DNA of 64,000 nt from Pyrenophora tritici-repentis (lineage: Eukaryota > Ascomycota > Dothideomycetes > Pleosporales > Pleosporaceae), in contig NC_089392.1 of assembly GCF_003171515.1 (NCBI RefSeq), positions 558,001 to 622,000 on the forward strand, given 5' to 3'. Shown in pieces: positions 55,754 to 64,000 of the stretch. The notes beneath the pieces were generated by a model. That model made no database searches, had not been told where the DNA came from, and worked only from the letters and a program-made list of their open reading frames with translations. Numbering within the stretch: position 1 is the first letter of the stretch; every line of letters begins with the position of its first letter. A program made the translations under genes and the position numbers.

Positions 55754-56830
55754 CTACTTCCTCCTGTTCTGGTTCATACCAAGAATCTGTACCATGCGAA
55801 TGAAGATGTTGATAAAGTCGAGCTCAAGCGAGATGGCCTCGTTGACAGGGTCCTTGGGGATCAAACCACGCTCAGCCTGGCGCGCATGGTTTAGCACCTT
55901 CTGCACGTCGTACAGGGTGAAGCCACCAAAGACGGCTAGACCTCCGTATAGCCAGATGTTCTCGGTGAACATCAGTGTGCGGGCAGCGGTGGCGGGAATG
56001 ACCATGGGAGCGAGACCGGATAGAGCGACGATGGCGACACCAGCGAGGAGGGGACCACCAAGGTACAGGTACTTGTCTGTCTTTGCGGTGGCACCAACGA
56101 AGGCAATGGAGCCCATCATGCCGACAGTGTAGAGACCGGCGCGTGCGAGGATAGCGGGGTGCATGAAGAAGAGAGGCGACAAGAGGAGGGCTTGCGTACC
56201 GTTGAAGGCAGACCAGAGGGCGTACTTTTGAACATAGCTGCATCTTGTCAGTATAGTGTTACAAAGTTGAATGCTTCTGGGTATTACTCACTTGCTAGGG
56301 TGTGTCGCCATAGTGCCGTACATAGTTCCAATGCTGCCAACAAGACCGACACCAAGAACGAGCCACGGGTTTGCAGCCATAAGCCTGAAACTCCAACCAT
56401 TCATGTGCAGAGCGCGCGCCGCAATACCAATCATTCCAATTCCGAGGCCAGTGTGCATAAAAGTGTCGTTGAGGTATTCGCGCTCGAATGGCGGCATGCC
56501 ACCATCCTCACGGGTCTCGCGGTTGAAGATGAAGTTGATGCCTAGCAGCGTTGCGCCGAAGATACCGGCGCCGTAGAGCAGGCGCTGTCGCAAGTCGCCC
56601 TGGGCCATTGGGTTGTATACTGCTTGCTGATATCCTCGTCGGAACGCTTGCTGGAACTTGGAGACATTTTGCGACGTCGATACCGTGGGCTTTGCGGGTC
56701 GGAAGAATTGGGGGTGTTGCTTAAGTGGCGTGTTGTGGAAGGCGCGAATCGTGAGGGATTGCGGTGCTTTTGGTGATGCTTGTCGCAGTGTCGCCGTGAT
56801 GGCGAAAGGTCTCCGTAGGAGCGACGCCAT
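55754..56830 (-). CDS. mitochondrial Bax-inhibitor family protein (TMBIM5/GHITM-like)
   Basis: Multi-span inner-membrane protein of the Bax inhibitor-1 (UPF0005) family; animal GHITM/TMBIM5 acts in cristae organisation and in cation/proton exchange. Exon 1 56830..56292, intron 56238..56291 (54 nt), exon 2 56237..55754, 340 aa. The N-terminus is rich in Arg/Ser and lacks acids (RRPFAITATLRQASPKAP), a mitochondrial presequence. Membrane segments include LLYGAGIFGATLLGINFIF, GLGIGMIGIAARAL, PWLVLGVGLVGSIGTM and further helices after NYVQKYALWSAFNGTQALL. The family's C-terminal motif LYDVQKVLNHA..ISLELDFINIFIRMVQIL is complete. This is a housekeeping gene. Confidence 0.94.
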
Positions 56831-57239
56831 GTTGTGAGTGCTTTAGCGATGTTGTTGTCGACAGGAAGGTGAGCGGCGTAGGGATGATATATGCGAACTA
56901 TCATGACGTTTTCAGTAGAAGGCGCGAGAAATGCCAAGCCACCGTAACTCGGACGCAATTGTAACCCCGCCACGCATCACTCTTGCATATGCACACATGG
57001 CGAGATTCGGCGTGATATCAACATTTCGAAGCTTCTATTCTCTTATGTGTGTTGGAGAGCTATGCAAATAATACTACGTAAATCTGATACACCAAAATAA
57101 CGAGGAATCTAGCGTGATATCTACAAGCGCCACCCAAAGAGATATCCAGATCTAGATTTGCGTCCATAGCAAAGTAAGTTCAATGCGCCGTCTTAGATAC
57201 CATACAGATCGTACCATAAAATCATACGTGTTTATATCA
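56831..57239. other. intergenic region
   Basis: 5' flank of the TMBIM5 gene and 3' flank of the F-box gene. No supportable gene. Confidence 0.5.
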
Positions 57240-60202
57240 TCACCATCGCGGCAGATTTCCTTTACCATCGCGCCATCGTCCGTCACTAACTGTGACGAAG
57301 TTGACGTTTCTCCCTCTGTTTCGTACACTCTCTACGCCTCCGGCTTCGATCCATCTGCCCAGATTCTTGCACTGACTAACGTCAAAGCGCTCCAAGTCTC
57401 TACATCCTTCAACTACAGCTTCTACGCCCGTGCCAGTGACGCGGACGCAGCCCCGGACGGACAAATTGCGGAGCTCAAGTAGGTGTAACGATATGCAGCG
57501 GAGCGATGTGTCGGAGACGGCGGAACCGCAAAAGGCAAGGTTGAGGTGGGTGAGAGAGGGAAGACCGAGGGCAAGAACTTCCGTGGCAGTGTCAGAAAGG
57601 GCACAGCAAAAAGACTACATCACATGTAATTAGCACTTGAAAACTAGCTGTCCAATTCGCGACTTACCAGATCGAGTTCCTTTAGTCCCTTGGCTGCATT
57701 CGTAAGGTACACGATCGCATTGTCAGTCAAGTACGTGCAATCGGCGAGACACAGCTTCGTCAGCCTCGGGAAGGGGTAGACGCTCCAATGTTGGAAGCCC
57801 ACGTCCGTGATAGTCGTACACCGCGTCAGGTCAATGCTTTCGATGCGGTTTGCTGCATGAACGGCGATATGAGCCATGCTTCGATCGGTAATATGCTTGC
57901 AGTAGCTCAATGTCAATCTTCTGAGCTTCGGACAACCCACCACCGTGCCGGGTGGTAGAGGCTGTGGGACGGGTTGACCATTGGCACCTCCTTTTCCTCG
58001 GCGGCCATTCATTTGAGCTTGGTGTTGTGCATGCGCCATTGCCATTTGCGGATTCATCTCAGGTACCACCCATCCAATCACTCGGGCTAGAAGGTTATCT
58101 CCGACTTTCCTGCAGTTGCTGAGATCTACTTCTTCTAGTCCCTTGGCCTTTTGAACCATTTCCAACACAGCTGGTCCAGTAATGTCCCATACGCTCTTCA
58201 TGCGCCATATCCTCACGCTGGGTCCGCATGTCTTTGCTAGTTCAGCAAAGCCCTCGTCGGTGACGTGGAAACAGTTGCTGATATTGACATATCTAGGGCG
58301 AGTGCCTACAAACGGACATATTATATCGACTAGTGCTCGGTCTGTGACCCTGCGGTTGTATTTGGTAAGATCAAGGTTGTGAATTAGGTCTGGAGACTCG
58401 GATATCATCTTGCTCCAATGCGATGAGATGGTGCGTAACTTCATCAATTCATGTATGTCCATATTAGCCAGCACCTTTGTGAGTATGGGATCTGGCAGTC
58501 TGCCTCTTGTGTATTTGCTTGGTCGTCCGACCAGCCGCGGCCGCTTGAAGTCGAACGGGACCTCTGGTGGAGTCGATGCGTGCTTCGATATGGAAACCGA
58601 TGGTGAAGGCGAAAGCGGGGAGCCGCCAGGTGATTTGGAGAAATCAAGGTTTGCAGGAATAGTGGGTGACTCTTGTATCGAGGTGGGCGTGGGTGGGGCA
58701 AGAGATCCTCGTCGCGAGCGCGATCTGACATTATCGAGGTCGACGTTTAGGAATGGATCGGGGTCATATGGCTCCATCATCTTCTCATCCCTCCGTGTGG
58801 GTGTCACCGGATTATCCATGTCAAGTGTGTCATTAAAGGTAACTGTGGGTACGCTCTTCTTGCGCCGCGGCGTCCTGGGCATTATATGGTCGGCTATGGC
58901 CAAGTCATCGATATTGGGCGGTATGCTGTGTGCATCGGCCATGCGCACGTCGTCGTCTTTTGCTGCTCGTAGACGCTCTTTTGCGACAGACTCTACCTGT
59001 CGGCGCACATCTGGCGTGCACCTTTCCCACAGTTGGTTCAGCGTATCGCCACTAATCATCAGACATTCAACGGCCGATACAGAACGTACAGTGGCGGTGC
59101 GACGTGGGGCAAGCGAAAGACTGACAACTTCGCCAAAGTACTGTCCAGTCTTCAATCGGGCCTTGACCTCCTGGAAATGATGCTCGCCAGCAGCTATGGA
59201 TTTCCGGCGTCCCATGGTAGGTGAAGTGTGGCCATTCTGCTCGGGCGCATTCGTGTTGATGACTTCGACCTCGCCCTTGACGATGAAGAAGACGTCGCGC
59301 CCCTGGGTGCCCTGTTTGATAATGTCGGTAAAAGGATCGAACGAGCATGGCTGGGCACGCATGCCGATAAAATGGAGGATGTCATCCGGTAGCTCAGAGA
59401 AGAGGGGCAGTTCTTTGAGCAGATGTCTCACATGTAGACTGCCACTTCCGAAAGCGCTGTGGGCGATGGCTTCGGTGAGTCCCGGGCTGGGCGACTTCCT
59501 CTTCTTGAAGGCATTGATCTCACCCTCGCGGAGAGTGCCGCTCTCTGCCATGACCACATCGCCATCTTCGCGGTCGCGCTTGCCTGTGATCTGGCGAATG
59601 GGTATGGCGGGGCGTTTGGCGCCCAGCTCCGACTTTTTGCGTTGCAGGATGGCAAGGCGCTCCTGGGCTTCGTGTCTGATGGCAACCTCGACGTCGGGGA
59701 ACTTGGGCAGCTCTTTGGTGAGGTCCTCCTTGTTCAGCCGCACGACCAGCGAGCGCATGTTGGCTATGATGGTGGCGGTACGGGGAATGTCCATTAGAAT
59801 GCCAATCTCGCCAAAGAAGGCACCTGGCTTGAGTTCTGCATATGTGCTCTCTTGATCTCGCGAGGTCACGCGCACGGCGCCGCGGACCAGCCAGTACATG
59901 GCCTTGCCCGTCTCGCCCTCGGTGAGGATGGTATCATGCGGCTGGTACAGCTGGGGCTTGAGATGCAAGCCGACCTGTGTGAGGAATTCATCGGGCGCGG
60001 CCTTGAACAGCGGGAAGGAGCGTAGGCGGTCAAGCAGGTCGAGCGGCAGACCCTGGATGGTGGAAGCGGCCAGCGGGGAGGGTCTGACAGGCCTGGCGGG
60101 ATTGGAGTCGCTGTCGTATGCGCGCACCATGGCAAAGGGGTCGGGCACTGCGACGCCGCCATGAGCGCGTACAGGGCCACTGCCGGATCTGTATCTGCGC
60201 AT
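57240..60202 (-). CDS. double cyclic-nucleotide-binding domain, F-box and leucine-rich-repeat protein
   Basis: Exon 1 60202..57668, intron 57615..57667 (53 nt, GTAAGT..TAG), exon 2 57614..57240, 969 aa. Order: N-terminal Arg-rich tail; cNMP domain 1 (about 62-170) with FFGEIGILMDIPRTATI; a linker with KRDRED; cNMP domain 2 (about 262-395) with YFGEVVSLSLAPRRTATV; a long Ser/Pro/Arg linker with TPRRKKS; an F-box near 567-610 (LPDPILTKVLANMDIHELMKLR); then LRRs of the C-x2-L type to residue about 930 (VDLSNCRKVGDNLL, LTLSYCKHITDRSM). Both cNMP domains keep the Glu and Arg that hold the cyclic nucleotide. The ATG at 60202 is the first in frame. The protein may couple cAMP level to SCF ubiquitin-ligase substrate choice; that is inference from architecture. 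Confidence 0.92.
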
Positions 60203-61276
60203 TGTGGTCGTGCTGGCCGTCGACACCGCCTGGGGCAGACGTGCCGGTCGGGAAGGCGCGAGGGGCAGCCGTCACACAGTCCGGGCAAGAGCGACTCGAG
60301 CAATGGGTAACAAGGGAAGGTGCGGGGTGGCGTGTGTTGGTGCTGTAGCTGGGCAATCCTCAGCTCATCGTGGTGCTCCGGGCTGCTCTGGACGTGGTGT
60401 GGTGATAACGCCTCGCGTTTGCTTGTTGGTCTTGGTTGATTGCTCGGCCAAGGAGCGCGCGATGCAGCGACCGACACAGCTAAAAGCCGCCAGCTAACAC
60501 AATGGAAAGATACAGTGCAACAGGCAGTGCGGGCACCTGCTAGGCGTGGCAAAGGCTCGTTGCTGTTGCTGTTGCTGTTGCTGTCTCGCGTGTTCTGGTC
60601 GTGTCGTGTTTTGGTCTTTGTATAATTTCTGACCGGACCCGTCGTGCTTCGGAGGGATGATGGATAGACTGCTGCGGGACGAGGCTTGGTCCCGCAACGC
60701 GGTGCATCAGCCTAACTCTAACCATGTACTCGACCTTCTCGAAACCATACAGACGGCGTCAGCCAAGACCCATGACTGCGGACCCTCGACGCTGCACGCA
60801 TGCATCCTTCTCGCTGCGAGTGTGCTTCCCTTTCACCTTTTTGCGCCTGCTTAGCTTGCAACACGTGCGCTGCGAAAACAAGGCCCCTTCACCCTCCAGG
60901 CCTTCTACAGAGCTTCCAGAATAGCGGTCGCCGGCAAAAAGCAGCAGATCCATGCTTGGAGCTATCGGCTATCATCAGCCCAAGTGCCCACGCACCGACA
61001 TCTGACCCCTGGCGCCCCCCTTTGAACTCCAACCGTCGCGTGGCCCCTTCACCTTCGCATCAGACCGTGTCGCAGACAAGGCGCGCCCGTCGCACGTCAT
61101 TCCCGTACCAAGCACATCACTCAACCAGCAATCATGCATGTCACTCATCGACCGACCTCCTACACACACACTGTCTTCACCCTTTTACATGCATCAATGA
61201 GCGCCCCAGGCCCTGGCTAAATATACATTTCCCATGTCCAACTTGTCAAAATCCTGCGACAGCCCCCAGAGACCAC
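60203..61276. other. intergenic region with a short hexamer repeat
   Basis: Promoter of the F-box gene and 3' flank of the glycine-zipper gene. Contains four copies of GTTGCT at 60559..60584. Several overlapping frames are shadows of C-rich sequence; no supportable gene. Confidence 0.5.
60559..60584. repeat. (GTTGCT)4 tandem repeat
   Basis: Four perfect hexamers plus GT upstream of the F-box gene; non-coding in the models given here. Confidence 0.9.
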
Positions 61277-62256
61277 CTAGGGCCTCCTTCGATCATCACG
61301 CCGGTATTTTCCACTGCCATCATATCTGTCATCGCCGTGTCTGTCATCGCGATTGTATCTTTCATTTCCATGTACACTTTCCCGCCCCATTTCTCCATGT
61401 TCTTTCCTCTTCTTTCTCTCGTCCCATTGGCCACTCACCTCCCTCGCACCAACGCCACCTATAATGGCCCCAGCAATAGTGGCAACCGTATCGTACTTTC
61501 CGCCCTTGGTAGCCTGGTTGCCTGCTAGGCCACCCACCAACGCCCCTCCCACCGTCGCAATCAAGCGATGTTTCGCGTCGCTCGAACGTGAACGTGATCG
61601 AGAATCTGAACGCTGGTGACGTGAATCACGACGACTGTGCTGTTCAGATCGTGGCGGGGACCATGATGACCGTCTTCGGTGAGGTGCCGGTCGGCGTTGC
61701 TCGTAGACTGGTTGGACTTGAGGTGCGTATGCCTATTCCGGTCAGCTGTACACCCACATCTTCTGTGGTAGAGAGACGTACTGCTACCTGCACACCTCGT
61801 GAACCATTGTATTCATCACGAGCGTTGGGTACTTTGAAGCCCGGTCCTGGTGTCCTATAGTCGTTTCGTCCCGTCTCATAGTAGCCTTCTTCTCTTCCAT
61901 AACTGTCTCTTCTGCGATCGGGTCCGTACATCTCTGGGTCCGATTCGTAGTCAATCACGTCTTCTGAGGGACAGTGAGAGGGTCTGTATCCTTTGTCTGG
62001 GTGACGAGATGAATCTTGTGGCAGATATTGTTGTCTCTGTCCATTCTGGTACTGTTGCTGACGTTGCTGCTGACGCTTCTTTCTCCCTGGTCGTGGTACT
62101 TCTGGTAGACGGTCGTAAGTCCGGTCCCAGTACTTATTAGCAAATCGATCGAGACCCTCGAACCCCAGCTCCTGTTTTTCAAGAATCCTAAGTCAGCACA
62201 TGGGCCAAAATAGATGTCGGATCTCGGCAGCAACGTACCACCATCTCTTCAGCCAT
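61277..62256 (-). CDS. glycine-zipper 2TM protein with charged Arg/Asp-rich ends
   Basis: 287 aa: exon 1 62256..62239 (18 nt), intron 62172..62238 (67 nt), exon 2 62171..61782, intron 61733..61781 (49 nt, GTACGT..TAG with CTGAC branch-like site), exon 3 61732..61277. The first half is Gln/Arg/Tyr-rich and disordered; residues about 168-183 are Ser-Arg-rich (RSDSRSRSRSS); then a glycine-zipper hairpin, IATVGGALVGGLAGNQATKGG with TVATIAGAIIGGVGA, as in the Rick_17kDa_Anti/YMGG-like family; the tail is RDD-rich. Such fungal proteins are common and uncharacterised; membrane insertion of the zipper is likely. Each splice was kept in phase, and a single-frame reading of exon 2 through to 61644 would instead truncate the protein before the zipper. 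Confidence 0.83.
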
Positions 62257-64000
62257 GGTAACGACTAGACCTTTGCGGTTGGTCTTCCGGGGTATCCGTG
62301 TCGGTACTGGCTCCGCGGACCGATTATACGATAGAAGAGTAGTACTTGTGCCTGACTACTGGCGCGCCAACTTTCTTAACGTCCATCATTCCTTGGCAGA
62401 CACCATGGATGCCTGTTTTTCTGCATCTCCAATATGACGTATGGGGCGGCTAGCTAGGATAAAGCTAGACGGCTGGCGTAGCGCCAGCCTTCTCCAGGAA
62501 CGGGATCCGGCACGCTGCGGTCTGGTTGTGACCATTGCGCTGCCGTCGTGTCCTGTGCAACGATACCCCGCCATAATCTACAGCGGCTGATAAACCTGCG
62601 CTTATCAGCTGTGGTGAGCAACAGTAGCAGTTTCCAAATTTTGCTGTATTGGCGGATTCCACAACGGTTAGCCACATGTGGAGCCATCTGCGCCACACCC
62701 ATATCCCTCCCAGTCTTGTGGCGATGTCATCAAGATATCAGCCACAGTGTGGCAATTCAGAGCAGTACACTGGTACTAAGACATCGACCTGGCAAGTTAT
62801 TCAATGACAACAAGGTTAAATAATAAGGAATAGTAGGAGTGTAACAGTCGAGATTAGAATACTGTTCAGCTATAGGAGGCGCGTCACGAGCGGAAACCTC
62901 TTATTTCCAAGCCCGCCCGTCTTGAACCAGCAAACAGACCCCTTGAACATCAATGATACTAACGAAGGAGGGGATATGACTGCAGCTACCATTCTAATTG
63001 TCCAGAGCCGTATCTTCCATCTCGTATCACCCACTCGACTGATCTCATCGCGGATTTATACATGAAGTTCTCACAACCAACGAAGTCTCCACCTCAATGT
63101 CAAACATACACGATCTCACCTCTAGGCTGGTATAAACATGCTTTGCCCCCACAGATATTTTGGGCTTCAATACCGACCCAACTGCCTGGTAAAAAGCGAA
63201 TGAAACATCCCTTCTCGTAAACCCAAACACCCACGTTACAAGTTTCCACCAACACGAGCACGCAAACGCAAACTACTTCCCGCTTAAATCGCAATGCATA
63301 AAGCTCCAGGGCCTATGCAGCAACGACAGATGCACAAAATGCGTTTGGGTCACAGGCCAATGGTTCTGCTGATGCGCATGGGATAGGGGTTAGTATCATC
63401 GCGGCGAGGAACGTGTCGCTGTTATGCGCATAAAGTCTATTTATGTAATGGGTAATACAAGACTTCTAGAAGTAATGTGGGATGGGTGTGAACATGTCGA
63501 TTGGGACGGATGTACTTGCAGTCGGAGATTCATAGCAAGAGGTAGCAACATGTAGAACAGTCCCCGCCCTATCTGATGAAAGCTAGCATCAACACCAGTA
63601 TTGAAGTTAGAAATCCTATTAACTATCGTACAAGCTACTAAACAACATCGAGCCCGTAGACCCGATTGCCTCAGCTACGGAAGGATTTCAAGGTTTCACA
63701 ACCCGCGCCTACATCCGCATACGCCCTACCCAACCAGCCACCAACCCAACCAAACATATCCTTCCAATAAACATTTAACCTCCAGCAGCCTATTTATTCT
63801 ATCACATCACATCTCCTATCCCTCATTCCCTTGTCTTACCCATTCTAAACAACATCCACCACTTACCCCACCTTCACCCACCGCACCAACAATCCACACC
63901 AAAACCCCATCACACATCCACCCTCACGAACTAACAAACACCAAAAATACACTCTCACTTACACTACCTCATCTCACCTCACCTCACCTTACCCCCTACC
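62257..64000. other. 1.7-kb right edge, no gene seen
   Basis: Promoter side of the glycine-zipper gene, then low-complexity sequence ending in C/T-rich DNA (repeated TCACC around 63974..63989), which may be the leader or promoter of a gene beyond the window. No supportable reading frame. Confidence 0.5.

Noticed and set aside
60800..61528. 242-aa plus-strand frame
   Set aside because: Pro/Ser/His-rich translation of C-rich non-coding DNA that overlaps the end of the supported glycine-zipper gene on the other strand.

Overview
The window is nuclear DNA of a filamentous ascomycete, most likely a dothideomycete of the order Pleosporales. The reasons are dense short introns (about 46-86 nt, GT..AG), secreted oxidoreductases, a Zn2Cys6 regulator with the Fungal_trans layout, an SAT4/rhodopsin-like seven-helix protein, a glycine-zipper protein of fungal type and a copia element of fungal type. 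I worked the exon structures out by hand from reading frames, splice sites and protein-family continuity. For every multi-exon gene listed the summed exon length is divisible by three. Species is not determined. Layout: 0.4-2.3 kb is a secreted GMC oxidoreductase and 4.7-6.0 kb a seven-helix membrane protein. A complete Ty1/copia retrotransposon (6,686-11,997, minus strand) follows, with two identical 217-bp LTRs and a perfect 5-bp target duplication. Next come a membrane-anchored YtcJ-type amidohydrolase and a CorA-like transporter. From 17.3 to 45.0 kb runs an almost uninterrupted block of catabolic enzymes: acyl-CoA dehydrogenase, HSL-type esterase/lactonase, zinc alcohol dehydrogenase, PRISE-type enone reductase, aldehyde dehydrogenase, three SDRs, a 4CL-like CoA ligase with a peroxisomal AKL end, two Baeyer-Villiger-type flavin monooxygenases and a Zn2Cys6 transcription factor. 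It has no polyketide synthase, NRPS or terpene synthase. Inside the block sit an unrelated gene carrying an orphan PIF1/Helitron helicase 2B domain and a relic of a membrane-protein gene. From 45 to 62 kb the content is ordinary: a DUF7053-like protein, a secreted intradiol dioxygenase, one small secreted-protein candidate in a 4-kb gene-poor stretch, a disordered protein, a mitochondrial TMBIM5/GHITM homologue, a double cyclic-nucleotide-binding F-box/LRR protein and a glycine-zipper protein. The last 1.7 kb shows no gene. How the genes may work together (inference): the enzymes of the block line up as a route for opening a cyclic or enone ketone. SDR/ADH would oxidise an alcohol to a ketone, the PRISE enzyme would reduce an enone, a BVMO would insert oxygen to make a lactone or ester, and the HSL hydrolase would open it. 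ADH and ALDH would carry the hydroxy acid to an acid, the CoA ligase would activate it in the peroxisome and the acyl-CoA dehydrogenase would start beta-oxidation. Three divergent gene pairs inside the block share short promoters, which fits co-regulation by the resident Zn2Cys6 factor. The substrate cannot be read from sequence. The retrotransposon has two translational interruptions: an in-frame UGA followed by CUAG between Gag and protease, a known readthrough context, and a -1 offset inside the integrase zinc finger.
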